From Streptococcus sanguinis (GTDB lineage: Bacteria > Bacillota > Bacilli > Lactobacillales > Streptococcaceae), in the NCBI RefSeq assembly GCF_900635155.1, contig NZ_LR134002.1, positions 434,001-498,000 of the forward strand: a stretch of DNA of 64,000 nucleotides. The letters run 5' to 3'. This document shows, piece after piece, positions 27,209 to 35,738 of this stretch (position 1 is its first letter; every line of letters begins with the position of its first letter). A model generated the notes under the pieces. It was not told the origin of the DNA and searched no databases. It was given only the letters and a program-made list of their open reading frames with translations. The translations under genes and the position numbers were made by a program.

Positions 27209-27722
27209 ATATGAATTATGCTTGCGTGAAGCGGAAAAAACGGATGCTGCTGAGCTGATTGCCTTCCTCAATCAGGTTGGGTCTGAGTCAGATTATATGA
27301 CGCTGGATGAAGCTGGAATTTTGATGAATCAAGAGGAGATGGCTTCATTCATTGAGCATCAGGCTGCTTCTAGTAATCAGCTTTATCTGTTGGCGCTTTT
27401 AAATGGTGAGATTGCTGGCCTAGTCAGCATCACAGCTGATTTCCATGAGCGAATTCGCCATATTGGTCAAGTCTTTGTCGTGGTGAAGAAGGCTTTCTGG
27501 AACCAAGGACTGGGACGCATATTGCTGGAAGAGGCACTGACTTGGGCAGAAGATTCTCAGGATATTAGACGTTTGGAGCTGAGCGTTCAGGTTAAAAATG
27601 AACGAGCGGTTCATCTTTATAAAGATTTAGGATTTGAAATTGAAGGCTTACAAAAAAGAGGAGCCTATTTAAAAGAAGGGATATTTCTTGATGTTTACCT
27701 GATGGGTAAACTGATAGACTAA
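27201..27722 (+). CDS. GNAT-family N-acetyltransferase
   Basis: A 173-residue acetyltransferase with the acetyl-CoA loop FWNQGLGRILLEEA (about residues 97-110) and C-terminal YKDLGFEIEG. Start ATG 27201 is chosen because it overlaps the tsaE stop in the usual coupled way and gives a normal N-terminus; a start at 27135 lies deep in tsaE. Possibly related to RimI-like enzymes, but the substrate is not predictable. Confidence 0.85.
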   Translation: MTEYELCLREAEKTDAAELIAFLNQVGSESDYMTLDEAGILMNQEEMASFIEHQAASSNQLYLLALLNGEIAGLVSITADFHERIRHIGQVFVVVKKAFWNQGLGRILLEEALTWAEDSQDIRRLELSVQVKNERAVHLYKDLGFEIEGLQKRGAYLKEGIFLDVYLMGKLID

Positions 27723-27729
27723 AAAAGAT

Positions 27730-28968
27730 ATGTTTAAAAAGATTATAATGATGTTTCTTAGCCTCCTTGTCGTAACGACAGCTGGTATCGGTACTTATGC
27801 TTGGACAATCTATGGTCAGTCAACAGATGAGCTGTCCAAGACTTATAAGGGCTTGGGAAATGAGACAGATGTCATTTCTGCGACTAAGCCCATGACCATT
27901 TTGCTGATGGGTGTAGATACAGGGAGCGGATCCCGCGAGGATACTTGGGTCGGGAACAGCGATACCATGATTCTCTTGAGTGTCAATCCCAAGACTAAGA
28001 AAACAGTCATGATGAGTTTGGAACGTGATATTCTGACTCAGATTGATGAGAACGGTCAGACAGTTGAAGCCAAGCTGAATGCAGCCTATGCGACAGGCGG
28101 AGCAGAGTTAGCCATTTCGACTATTGAGGGCTTGATGAATATCCACATCGACCGCTATGTGATGATCAATATGCAGGGCTTGGTTCAGTTAGTAGACGCA
28201 GTAGGTGGTATTGAGGTCAATAATACCTTTGACTTCCCAATTTCTATTGAGGATAATGAGCCGGAGTATACTGCTAAGGTTGAGCCTGGCAAGCAAACCA
28301 TCAATGGTGATCAGGCGCTTGTCTATGCTCGCATGCGCTATCAGGATCCAGAGGGTGACTATGGCCGCCAAAAGCGTCAACGTGAAGTAATTAAGAAAGT
28401 GGTTGAAAAAGTTCTCAGTCTCAACAGTGTCAGCCATTATCAGGCTATTTTAAAAGCTGTCAGCAGCAATATGCAGACCAATATCGCGCTTGATTCAAAA
28501 AGCATTCCCCAACTGCTAGGCTATCAGGATGCCTTTAAGAACATCAAGTCTGAGCAGCTGCGTGGAGAAGATGCGACCTTGCCTGACGGTGGAAGCTATC
28601 AGCTGGTGACGTCAGAGCATTTGCTGAGCATGCAGAATCTAATCCGTAAGTCTCTGGGCTTGGACACAGTTAAGAGTCTGAAGACCAATGCTGTTCTCTA
28701 TGAAGATATTATGGGCGGCAACAGTCTAAGAAGCAGCAATAGCAGCAGTGCGTCTAGCAGTACAGAAAGCAATAGTAACTACGTGCCTCCTTATAGTCAG
28801 CCAACTTATAATAATGGCTATGAGAATTACTCTTATCCGACGACAGATACAACAGTTGGAACTACGAATACGACTCCAGTTGCTCCAGCGGCTTCCTCCG
28901 CCCCAGCGGCAGATGTCAGTGTCAGCGCTCCGCAAAGTCAGCCAGTAGTCAATGCGACTACAGAGTAA
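27730..28968 (+). CDS. lytR: LytR-CpsA-Psr family cell-wall polymer ligase
   Basis: Attaches phosphate-linked polysaccharides or teichoic acids to peptidoglycan outside the membrane. The 412-residue protein has one N-terminal membrane anchor (about residues 4-25), the LCP core with TILLMGVDT, SDTMILLSVNP and MMSLERD, the conserved Arg/Asp pyrophosphate-binding residues, and YARMRYQDPEGDYGRQKRQREVI. Residues from about 335 onward form a Ser/Thr/Pro/Ala-rich tail with no recognised domain. In pneumococcus the gene in this position is called lytR. Confidence 0.9.
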   Translation: MFKKIIMMFLSLLVVTTAGIGTYAWTIYGQSTDELSKTYKGLGNETDVISATKPMTILLMGVDTGSGSREDTWVGNSDTMILLSVNPKTKKTVMMSLERDILTQIDENGQTVEAKLNAAYATGGAELAISTIEGLMNIHIDRYVMINMQGLVQLVDAVGGIEVNNTFDFPISIEDNEPEYTAKVEPGKQTINGDQALVYARMRYQDPEGDYGRQKRQREVIKKVVEKVLSLNSVSHYQAILKAVSSNMQTNIALDSKSIPQLLGYQDAFKNIKSEQLRGEDATLPDGGSYQLVTSEHLLSMQNLIRKSLGLDTVKSLKTNAVLYEDIMGGNSLRSSNSSSASSSTESNSNYVPPYSQPTYNNGYENYSYPTTDTTVGTTNTTPVAPAASSAPAADVSVSAPQSQPVVNATTE

Positions 28969-28981
28969 AAAGTTAAATATA

Positions 28982-29018
28982 AAAAGAGGCCGGGACAAAA
29001 TGTCTCGGTCTCTTTTGG
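28982..29018 (+). terminator. Terminator of the tsaE-LCP operon
   Basis: AAGAGGCCGGGACA, loop, TGTCTCGGTCTCTTTT. The stem can also serve the converging minus-strand gene. Confidence 0.85.
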
Positions 29019-29088
29019 TTATGACGGAAAGCTCTTGACGCGGCGGCTGATTGGAATTATTGTTCCCCTATCATACGCCTTTTCTCTA

Positions 29089-29376
29089 TCAAGCCTCGTA
29101 CTTTTCCCAGATCTCTTTGACTTGCTGGATCTGCACTTGAGCTTGATTTTCAAGGACTTTATATTTATAAGTAAGATCTTGGGCCATGTCTTTGACTTGC
29201 TCTTTTTGCTCTTGAATGATGGCAATATTTCGTTGGATATTGGCTAGACTGTCCTTTACTTTGTCTAGACTATCTGTTGTTTCAATGATTTCTTCTTGGA
29301 TTTTTTGACGGTTTTCAACCAGTTTGTAGCTGGCTGCTGCGGCACCGATAAATAGGAAAATATTTGAAAGTTTCAT
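29089..29376 (-). CDS. Small membrane-anchored coiled-coil protein
   Basis: A 95-residue protein with an N-terminal hydrophobic segment (about residues 3-18) followed by a long, charged, heptad-patterned helix (about 20-95). GGAGG lies 6 nt before the ATG. Conserved proteins of this shape sit beside the HIT gene in other streptococci, as I recall. No function is known; a scaffold or cell-envelope role is possible. Confidence 0.75.
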   Translation of the reverse strand: MKLSNIFLFIGAAAASYKLVENRQKIQEEIIETTDSLDKVKDSLANIQRNIAIIQEQKEQVKDMAQDLTYKYKVLENQAQVQIQQVKEIWEKYEA

Positions 29377-29385
29377 ATTCCCTCC

Positions 29386-29796
29386 TTAAGCTTGCGCAAT
29401 CTTCTCAGCTAATTCGGCCAGAGCTGGGAAGTCTGGCTCGTGGGCTTCGAAAGTAATCTTGAGGTCATCTGCATCACTGTAGCGTGGTGCCAAATGCACA
29501 TGGGTATGAAAGACAGTCTGTCCAGCAATTTCTTCGTTGTTGTTGATGATATTCATACCAGCTGCACCTGTGGCTTTCATCACCTTACGGGCAATGTCAG
29601 GTACGCGAGCAAAGAGCTGACTGGTGCTGTCGGCATCCATATCCAGCACATTTCGGAAATGCTCTTTAGGGACAACCAAGGTATGACCTGGTGTTACCTG
29701 GGAAATATCCAGAAAAGCAAGGACTTTCTCGTCTTCATAGACTTTTGAAGAAGGGATTTCTCCAGCAATAATTTTACAAAAAATACAATCAGCCAT
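29386..29796 (-). CDS. hinT: HIT-family nucleotide hydrolase/transferase
   Basis: Purine nucleoside phosphoramidase-type HIT protein. The 136-residue protein has the N-terminal zinc-binding CIFCKI (residues 4-9) and the catalytic histidine triad HTHVHLAPR (about residues 98-106). It shares a short intergenic region with the divergent ecsAB. The downstream coiled-coil gene follows 9 bases after its stop. Confidence 0.93.
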   Translation of the reverse strand: MADCIFCKIIAGEIPSSKVYEDEKVLAFLDISQVTPGHTLVVPKEHFRNVLDMDADSTSQLFARVPDIARKVMKATGAAGMNIINNNEEIAGQTVFHTHVHLAPRYSDADDLKITFEAHEPDFPALAELAEKIAQA

Positions 29797-29822
29797 AAAT
29801 GGTACCTCTATTCGCTAGATTT

Positions 29823-29849
29823 TGTTATAATATAAGAACCATTATACCA
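29823..29849. promoter_or_regulatory. Overlapping divergent promoters of ecsA and hinT
   Basis: Plus-strand TGTTATAAT (-10 at 29826-29831) for ecsA and minus-strand TGGTATAAT (-10 at 29841-29846) for hinT face each other 9 bases apart, so the two start regions overlap. Confidence 0.55.
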
Positions 29850-29864
29850 GAATTCGGAGAAAAT

Positions 29865-30596
29865 ATGTTAGAAATCAAAGAGCTTACGGGCGGCTATGTT
29901 AATATCCCGGTTTTAAAGGATGTCAGCTTTGAAGTGGGCAATGGCCAGCTGGTTGGTCTGATTGGTCTCAACGGTGCGGGCAAGTCCACGACTATCAATG
30001 AGATTATTGGTCTTCTGACGCCTTATAAGGGGCAGATTCAGATTGATGGACTGGAGTTGCGGACCAATCCCAGCGATTATCGCAAGAAAATCGGTTTTAT
30101 CCCGGAAACGCCTAGTCTCTATGAAGAATTGACCCTGCGCGAGCACATTGAGACGGTAGCCATGGCATACGACATTGAACAAGAAACAGCTTTTATGCGC
30201 GTGGGTAAGCTACTGGAAATGTTCCGACTCAAGGAAAAACTGGATTGGTTCCCTGTTCACTTTTCAAAAGGGATGAAGCAAAAAGTGATGATTATCTGTG
30301 CTTTTGTAGTTGATCCCAGCCTTTTTATTGTGGATGAGCCTTTTCTGGGTCTGGATCCGGTAGCGATTGCAGACCTTATCCAGCTCTTGGAGGAGGAAAA
30401 GAAGAAGGGCAAGTCGATTCTGATGAGCACCCATGTTCTGGACTCTGCCGAGAAGATGTGCGATAGTTTTGTAATTCTGCACAAGGGTCAAGTGCGGGCC
30501 AAGGGCAGCTTGACTGAGTTGCGGGCTCAATTTCAAATGCCGGATGCTAGTCTGAATGACATCTATCTAGCCCTGACAGAAGAGGCAGCGCTATGA
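29865..30596 (+). CDS. ecsA: ABC transporter ATP-binding protein EcsA
   Basis: ATPase of the Ecs transporter, which in Bacillus affects protein secretion and regulated proteolysis. From ATG 29865 the protein is 243 residues with Walker A GLNGAGKST (34-42), a degenerate signature FSKGMKQK, and Walker B LFIVDEPF. GGAG stands 6 nt before this ATG; an in-frame upstream ATG at 29799 lies in the promoter region and is rejected. It overlaps ecsB by 4 bases. Confidence 0.9.
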   Translation: MLEIKELTGGYVNIPVLKDVSFEVGNGQLVGLIGLNGAGKSTTINEIIGLLTPYKGQIQIDGLELRTNPSDYRKKIGFIPETPSLYEELTLREHIETVAMAYDIEQETAFMRVGKLLEMFRLKEKLDWFPVHFSKGMKQKVMIICAFVVDPSLFIVDEPFLGLDPVAIADLIQLLEEEKKKGKSILMSTHVLDSAEKMCDSFVILHKGQVRAKGSLTELRAQFQMPDASLNDIYLALTEEAAL

Positions 30597-31639
30597 AAGA
30601 ATTATTTGCCAAACGAAAACAGGATTTTCGTCAGCAGTGTTTGAAATACCTGCGCTATGTTTTTAATGATCATTTCGTGCTCTTTCTGCTGATTTTTATG
30701 GGATTTTTAGGTGTTCAGTACAGTCAGCTTTTGCGACATTTTCCGACCAACCACCTACCCATTATTGCCAGTCTGGTTATTCTATCGCTCTTTATCTTGC
30801 CTTTTGGACGGATTGCGACCTATCTGGAAAAGCCGGATGCTCTCTTTTTCTTGGTCAGAGAAGCAGAAGTCAGAGCTTTTATCAAGGCTCAGATTCTACG
30901 TTCCTATCTCTTGTATGCAGTCTTACAGACTGGAATCTTGCTATTGTTAGCCCCGCTTTTTCTGGCTCTGGGATTGCCCGTTTGGGGCTTCGGGCTCTAC
31001 TGTCTCCTTATGCTAGTCTTGAAATGGTTTTTGTTTCAGGCTAAGGCCAAGAAGTTCTTTACTGAAAATGGCTTGGACTGGCAGGCGCTAATCGCTTATG
31101 AGGCAGCCCGAAAGCAAACTATTCTGCGCTTCTTTGCTCTCTTTACCAATGTCAAGGGCATTTCAAACAGTGTCAAGCGCCGGGCTTATCTGGATGGTTT
31201 GACGAGACTTTTGGGCAAGCAGCATAGCAAGACCTGGCAGAATCTCTTTTTGCGCTCTTACTTGCGAAATGGAGACTTTTTTGCTCTAACCTTGAGACTG
31301 CTCTTTTTGGCTCTTTTGGCCTTGGTTTTTGTCAGTCAAGCTTGGATTGCTGCTGCTTTTGCGGTCTTGTTCAATTACCTCTTAGTCTTCCAGCTGACGG
31401 CCTTGTACGAAGCTTTTGACTATCAGTTTTTGACCCAGCTTTTTCCGATAGAAAGAGGGGAAAAGCTGAAGGGAGCAAGACAAATTATCACTTCGATTGG
31501 CAGCAGTGTTCTCTTGGCTGAAGTGCTGACTGCTCTGCTATTTTTCCAAGACAAGACAGCAGTGCTGGCCATGCTGGGAGCGACTGCCCTACTCTATCTG
31601 TTCTATCTGCCGTTTAAGTTACGGAGATTGGTTGACTAA
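30593..31639 (+). CDS. ecsB: ABC transporter permease EcsB
   Basis: Membrane partner of EcsA. The 348-residue protein has several hydrophobic segments (about residues 25-45, 55-75, 105-140, 235-275, 300-340) and a basic N-terminus. The identity rests on the position immediately after ecsA with a 4-base overlap and on the overall EcsB pattern. Substrate unknown. Confidence 0.85.
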   Translation: MKELFAKRKQDFRQQCLKYLRYVFNDHFVLFLLIFMGFLGVQYSQLLRHFPTNHLPIIASLVILSLFILPFGRIATYLEKPDALFFLVREAEVRAFIKAQILRSYLLYAVLQTGILLLLAPLFLALGLPVWGFGLYCLLMLVLKWFLFQAKAKKFFTENGLDWQALIAYEAARKQTILRFFALFTNVKGISNSVKRRAYLDGLTRLLGKQHSKTWQNLFLRSYLRNGDFFALTLRLLFLALLALVFVSQAWIAAAFAVLFNYLLVFQLTALYEAFDYQFLTQLFPIERGEKLKGARQIITSIGSSVLLAEVLTALLFFQDKTAVLAMLGATALLYLFYLPFKLRRLVD

Positions 31640-31689
31640 AAGAGGTAAAACTAGTAAAATGATAAAGAAACTTTTTACGGAGGGGAAAC

Positions 31690-32484
31690 ATGGACTTGGT
31701 TGATAACGAGCTGACCCTGACACCGATAGCTGGTAAGAGCGGAAAGGCCTATATGGGGACTTATCCGGACGGGGGGCGCGTTTTCGTCAAGATGAATACA
31801 ACCCCTATCTTAGCAGGCTTAGCTCGAGAACAAATCGCACCGCAGCTTTTGTGGAGCCGCCGGATGCCGGACGGCAACGTAATGAGCGGGCAGGAGTGGC
31901 TTTCAGGCACTATTCTGACCCCAAATGATATGTCCAAAAAGCAAGTAATCAATATTTTGACACGGCTGCATCGCTCGCGCCCATTGATGACGCAGCTGAC
32001 CAAGCTGGGCTATACTTTGGAAACGCCGACTGATTTGCTGAATGCTTGGCTCAATCAAGTGCCGCTTGCTTTGAGGAATAATCAATATCTGCAATCAGTT
32101 ATCCGCGACCTACGCCAGACAGTACCAGCCTTTCGTGAGGACTACGCGACCATCGTGCATGGAGATGTGCGCCACAGCAACTGGGTAGAGACCGACAGCG
32201 GGCTTATTTACTTGGTGGATTGGGATTCTGTGCGCCTGACAGACAGGATGATGGATGTAGCACATATTTTAAGCCATTATGTGCCTGATTCAGGTTGGCA
32301 AGAGTGGCTGAGTGCTTATGGCTATAAATATAATCAGACTGTTTTCAATAAGCTATACTGGTTTGGACAGTATTCTTATCTGATGCAGATTGCTAAATAC
32401 TATGAAAACAATGATTTAGAAAATGTGAACCGGGAGATTTACGCATTACGAAACTTCCGTTCTAAATACGGAAGAGGACAATGA
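31690..32484 (+). CDS. ccrZ: CcrZ, FtsZ-linked phosphotransferase-fold cell-cycle regulator
   Basis: In S. pneumoniae CcrZ links cell division to DNA replication initiation: it is brought to midcell by FtsZ and stimulates DnaA. The 264-residue protein has an aminoglycoside phosphotransferase-like kinase fold with [10 protein letters not shown] (His157, Asp159, Asn164) and LVDWDS (Asp177, Asp179), the expected catalytic and metal residues. GGAGGGG precedes the ATG, and its stop overlaps the trmB start by 4 bases, the same neighbourhood as in pneumococcus. Confidence 0.88.
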   Translation: MDLVDNELTLTPIAGKSGKAYMGTYPDGGRVFVKMNTTPILAGLAREQIAPQLLWSRRMPDGNVMSGQEWLSGTILTPNDMSKKQVINILTRLHRSRPLMTQLTKLGYTLETPTDLLNAWLNQVPLALRNNQYLQSVIRDLRQTVPAFREDYATIVHGDVRHSNWVETDSGLIYLVDWDSVRLTDRMMDVAHILSHYVPDSGWQEWLSAYGYKYNQTVFNKLYWFGQYSYLMQIAKYYENNDLENVNREIYALRNFRSKYGRGQ

Positions 32485-33119
32485 GAGTAAGGAATCGTAA
32501 GGGAGCGACGGAACTGCTAGAGGCGCATCCCCAGTATGTGATTTTAAATCCAGCAGACGCCAAGGGCAGATGGCAGGAGATTTTTGGCAATGATCATCCA
32601 ATTCATATCGAAGTTGGCAGCGGCAAAGGAGCCTTTGTGTCCGGTATGGCCAAGGCCAATCCAGATATTAACTACATCGGGATTGATATCCAGAAATCGG
32701 TCCTCAGCTATGCCTTGGACAAGGTGCTGGCAACGGATGTGCCCAATATCAAGCTACTCTGGGTGGATGGTTCGGATCTGACTGATTATTTTGAAGATGG
32801 CGAGATTGACCGCCTCTATCTAAACTTTTCAGATCCTTGGCCTAAGAAACGTCATGAAAAGCGCCGTCTGACCTATCAGTCCTTTCTGGCGACCTATCAG
32901 CAGATTCTTCCAGAAAATGGAGAAATCCACTTCAAAACGGACAATCGTGGTCTTTTTGAGTATAGCCTAGTTAGCTTTTCACAGTATGGTATGAAGTTAA
33001 AGGGCGTGTGGTTGGATTTGCATGCCAGCGACTTCGAGGACAATGTCCTGACTGAGTATGAGCAGAAATTTGCTAACAAGGGACAAGTCATCTACCGGGT
33101 GGAAGCAGCATTTGAATAA
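32481..33119 (+). CDS. trmB: tRNA (guanine-N7-)-methyltransferase
   Basis: Methylates G46 in the tRNA variable loop using S-adenosylmethionine. The 212-residue protein shows [11 protein letters not shown] (SAM-binding motif I, about residues 41-51), [16 protein letters not shown] (about 114-129) and [13 protein letters not shown], all TrmB signatures. Translationally coupled to ccrZ. Confidence 0.96.
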   Translation: MRVRNRKGATELLEAHPQYVILNPADAKGRWQEIFGNDHPIHIEVGSGKGAFVSGMAKANPDINYIGIDIQKSVLSYALDKVLATDVPNIKLLWVDGSDLTDYFEDGEIDRLYLNFSDPWPKKRHEKRRLTYQSFLATYQQILPENGEIHFKTDNRGLFEYSLVSFSQYGMKLKGVWLDLHASDFEDNVLTEYEQKFANKGQVIYRVEAAFE

Positions 33120-33123
33120 GAAA

Positions 33124-33160
33124 GAGTCTTCGAGGAAATACTCCTTGAAGACTTTATTAT
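33124..33160 (+). terminator. Terminator of ccrZ-trmB
   Basis: GAGTCTTCGAGGA, loop, TCCTTGAAGACTT, then TATTATT. Confidence 0.7.
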
Positions 33161-33237
33161 TAGAAAAGAATTCTACTTAAAAATAAGATTGTTTTAAGTT
33201 GAATTCGAGCTTTAAAAGCTTGCACAGCATATTTCCC

Positions 33238-33266
33238 TTGCATTCTGGGACTTGTCGTGCTATAAT
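33238..33266 (+). promoter_or_regulatory. Promoter of the rimP-nusA-infB operon
   Basis: TTGCAT (33238-33243), 17-bp spacer, TATAAT (33261-33266) with an upstream TGC. Expected start near 33273. Confidence 0.8.
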
Positions 33267-33287
33267 ACTAGTAATGAATAAGGAAAG

Positions 33288-33313
33288 AGAGGCGAGGAAG
33301 TATCTTCGCCTCT
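33288..33313 (+). promoter_or_regulatory. Leader hairpin ahead of rimP
   Basis: AGAGGCGA (33288-33295) and TCGCCTCT (33306-33313) form a perfect 8-bp stem with a 10-nt loop, lying between the promoter and the rimP ribosome binding site. It could be an autoregulatory site or simply leader structure. Confidence 0.5.
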
Positions 33314-33336
33314 TATCTGTGAGGAGGTGTCGTCAT

Positions 33337-33807
33337 ATCGCAACGATTGTTGAATTGGTGAGGGAGGTTATTGAACCAGCCATTCTGGCCCCCTATGAAT
33401 TAGTCGATATTGAGTACGGAAAGATGGGCGGGGACTATGTTCTCAGTGTCTTTGTAGATAAGCCTGAGGGCATTACGGTCAATGATACAGCGGATTTGAC
33501 GGATATTATTAGTCCGCTCTTGGATCAAATCAAACCAGATCCCTTCCCGGAACAGTATTTTCTGGAAGTGACCAGTCCTGGCTTGGAGCGCCCACTCAAG
33601 ACCAAGGAACAGCTAGCCGATGCAGTCGGCAGCTATATCCATGTCAGTATCTATAAGGCTGTTGACAAGCAGAAAGTCTTTGAAGGAACCTTGCTGAGCT
33701 TTGAAGAGGATGTTCTGCACATGGAATATCTGGACAAGACTCGCAGAAAAGAAGTCGAAATTCCCTACAGTCTGGTTTCCAAAGCCAGATTAGCCGTTAA
33801 GTTTTAG
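33337..33807 (+). CDS. rimP: Ribosome maturation factor RimP (apparent AUC start)
   Basis: Needed for 30S subunit assembly. The protein begins [16 protein letters not shown]; including the initiator it is 156 residues, the family length, with [19 protein letters not shown] as the RimP signature. No ATG, GTG or TTG occurs at the expected start. GGAGG (33323-33327) stands 9 nt before the in-frame ATC at 33337, which I take as the start, as with the AUU start of infC. The in-frame ATG at 33274 would add 21 residues and would lie at the transcription start. An ATG at 33199 precedes the promoter. First gene of the nusA operon. Confidence 0.85.
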   Translation: MATIVELVREVIEPAILAPYELVDIEYGKMGGDYVLSVFVDKPEGITVNDTADLTDIISPLLDQIKPDPFPEQYFLEVTSPGLERPLKTKEQLADAVGSYIHVSIYKAVDKQKVFEGTLLSFEEDVLHMEYLDKTRRKEVEIPYSLVSKARLAVKF

Positions 33808-33837
33808 CAGCAGAAGCAATATAGAAAAGAAAGGAAC

Positions 33838-33857
33838 ACTTTTGTTTCGGCAAAAGT
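33838..33857 (+). promoter_or_regulatory. Hairpin between the nusA Shine-Dalgarno and its start codon
   Basis: ACTTTTG (33838-33844), loop TTTCGG, CAAAAGT (33851-33857). Folding it brings AAGGA to an effective 5 nt from ATG 33861. Confidence 0.6.
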
Positions 33858-33860
33858 CAT

Positions 33861-35123
33861 ATGAAAATGAGTAAAGAAATGCTAGAGGCCTTCCGCATTC
33901 TGGAAGAAGACAAAGGAATCAAGAAAGAAGATATCATTGACGCAGTGACTGAGTCACTCCGCTCAGCCTATCGTCGTCGCTATGGTCAGGCGGACAGCGC
34001 AGCCATTGAGTTTGACGAAAAGTCAGGAGATTTCCGTGTCTATACTGTTCGCGAAGTCGTGGACGAGGTCTTTGACAGCCGTTTGGAAATCAGCCTCAAA
34101 GATGCCTTGGCTATCAGTTCAGCCTATGAGTTGGGAGATAAGATCAAGTTTGAAGAAGCACCAGCTGAATTTGGCCGTGTCGCTGCTCAGTCAGCCAAGC
34201 AAACCATCATGGAAAAGATGCGCAAGCAGACCCGAGCAATCACCTACAATACCTATAAAGAGCATGAAAATGAAATCATGAGCGGGACGGTGGAGCGCTT
34301 TGACAATCGCTTTATCTATGTCAATCTAGGTAGCATTGAAGCGCAGCTATCGAAGCAAGACCAGATTCCTGGTGAGGTCTTTGCCTCTCATGACCGCATC
34401 GAAGTCTTTGTCTACAAAGTAGAAGACAATCCTCGCGGCGTCAATGTCTTTGTAAGCCGCAGTCATCCAGAAATGATCAAGCGCTTGATGGAGCAGGAAA
34501 TCCCTGAAGTCTATGACGGAACTGTGGAAATCATGAGCGTGTCACGGGAAGCAGGCGATCGGACCAAGGTAGCGGTTCGCAGTCACAATCCTAATGTGGA
34601 TGCCATCGGTACAATCGTCGGACGCGGTGGAGCCAATATCAAGAAAATTACTAGCAAGTTCCATCCTGCCAAATATGATCCCAAGAGCGGTCGTATGGTA
34701 CCGACTGAAGAAAATATCGATGTCATCGAGTGGGTAGCAGATCCAGCTGAATTTATCTACAACGCTATTGCTCCTGCCGAGGTTGACCAAGTTATCTTTA
34801 ATCAAGAAGATAACAAGCGGGCCTTGGTTGTCGTACCGGACAGCAAGCTTTCTCTGGCTATCGGCCGCCGCGGACAGAACGTTCGCTTGGCAGCTCATTT
34901 GACAGGCTTTAGAATTGATATCAAGTCTGCCACTGAGTTTGAAGAAATGGAAGCAGCCAATGAACTGGGCGGATTTGCTCAGGAAGCTGAAGAAATTCTT
35001 GCGGATGCAGCTGTTCTAGAGACAGAAGTTTCAGCAGCAGAAGCAACAGACTTTGACGCAGCTGCAGAGGAAACTGTACTGGAAACAGCTGGTTTAGAAA
35101 GCGAAGCTGAAGAACTAGATTAA
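33861..35123 (+). CDS. nusA: Transcription termination/antitermination factor NusA
   Basis: Binds RNA polymerase and nascent RNA. The 420-residue protein has an N-terminal polymerase-binding domain, an S1 domain (about residues 135-200), KH1 with TIVGRGGANIKKI and KH2 with AIGRRGQNVRLA, and an acidic Ala/Glu-rich tail after about residue 375. Starts at ATG 33861 and ATG 33867 are both possible. AAGGA (33831-33835) is 25 nt upstream, with a perfect hairpin in between. Confidence 0.95.
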   Translation: MKMSKEMLEAFRILEEDKGIKKEDIIDAVTESLRSAYRRRYGQADSAAIEFDEKSGDFRVYTVREVVDEVFDSRLEISLKDALAISSAYELGDKIKFEEAPAEFGRVAAQSAKQTIMEKMRKQTRAITYNTYKEHENEIMSGTVERFDNRFIYVNLGSIEAQLSKQDQIPGEVFASHDRIEVFVYKVEDNPRGVNVFVSRSHPEMIKRLMEQEIPEVYDGTVEIMSVSREAGDRTKVAVRSHNPNVDAIGTIVGRGGANIKKITSKFHPAKYDPKSGRMVPTEENIDVIEWVADPAEFIYNAIAPAEVDQVIFNQEDNKRALVVVPDSKLSLAIGRRGQNVRLAAHLTGFRIDIKSATEFEEMEAANELGGFAQEAEEILADAAVLETEVSAAEATDFDAAAEETVLETAGLESEAEELD

Positions 35124-35133
35124 GGGGGCTGGA

Positions 35134-35430
35134 ATGGCAAAAACAAGAAAAATCCCTTTAAGAAAATCAGTGGTGTCCAACGAAGTGATTGACAAGCGCG
35201 ATTTATTGCGGATTGTCAAGAACAAGGAAGGTCAAGTCTTTATCGATCCGACAGGCAAGGCCAACGGCCGTGGAGCCTATATCAAGCTGGACAATCAAGA
35301 AGCCCTTCAAGCTAAGAAGAAGCGGGTCTTTAACCGCAGCTTCAGTATGGAAGTGGATGAGGCTTTCTATGATGAGCTAATCGCCTATGTCGATCACAAG
35401 GTCAAAAGAAGAGAGTTAGGTCTTGAATAA
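35134..35430 (+). CDS. rnpM: YlxR / RnpM RNA-binding protein
   Basis: Small basic protein of the YlxR family, always found in nusA-infB operons; in Bacillus it binds RNase P RNA and was renamed RnpM. The 98-residue protein shows RDLLRIVKNKEGQVFIDPTGKANGRGAYI, the family's RNA-binding core. AAGGGGGC lies 7 nt before the ATG. It overlaps ylxQ by 8 bases. Confidence 0.92.
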   Translation: MAKTRKIPLRKSVVSNEVIDKRDLLRIVKNKEGQVFIDPTGKANGRGAYIKLDNQEALQAKKKRVFNRSFSMEVDEAFYDELIAYVDHKVKRRELGLE

Positions 35431-35719
35431 AGAGAAACTTGCAAATTTGCTGGGACTGGCTCAGCGGGCTGGCCGCATCATTTCTGGTGAGGAGCTGACC
35501 GTCAAAGCTATCCAGGAGGGAAAAGCACATCTGGTCTTTTTGGCCCAGGATGCAGCTCCTAATCTCAGCAAGAAAATCACTGATAAAAGTCGTTACTACC
35601 AAGTAGAAGTATCAACCGTGTTTTCAACACTGGAATTAAGCTCTGCCATTGGCAAGGCCAGAAAAGTGCTTGCCGTGACAGATGCTGGTTTTACAAAGAA
35701 AATGAGGTCTCTTATGTAA
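35423..35719 (+). CDS. ylxQ: YlxQ, L7Ae-family RNA-binding protein
   Basis: A 98-residue L7Ae/L30e-fold protein that binds kink-turn-like [20 protein letters not shown] and [12 protein letters not shown] are typical. The start is TTG at 35423 inside the end of the YlxR gene; it gives the standard N-terminus [11 protein letters not shown]. Function in the cell is not settled. Confidence 0.9.
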   Translation: MNKEKLANLLGLAQRAGRIISGEELTVKAIQEGKAHLVFLAQDAAPNLSKKITDKSRYYQVEVSTVFSTLELSSAIGKARKVLAVTDAGFTKKMRSLM

Positions 35720-35738
35720 TAGAAGAGGAGGACAAGAT

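Noticed and set aside
29019-29225. 68-codon minus-strand frame
   Set aside because: It overlaps the well-supported coiled-coil gene on the same strand in another frame and lacks a ribosome site.
29799-29864. ecsA starting at ATG 29799
   Set aside because: The -10 box lies downstream of this ATG, and ATG 29865 has a ribosome site and the usual EcsA start.
33199-33336. rimP starting at ATG 33199
   Set aside because: That ATG lies upstream of the promoter at 33238-33266 and would add 46 residues unlike any RimP.
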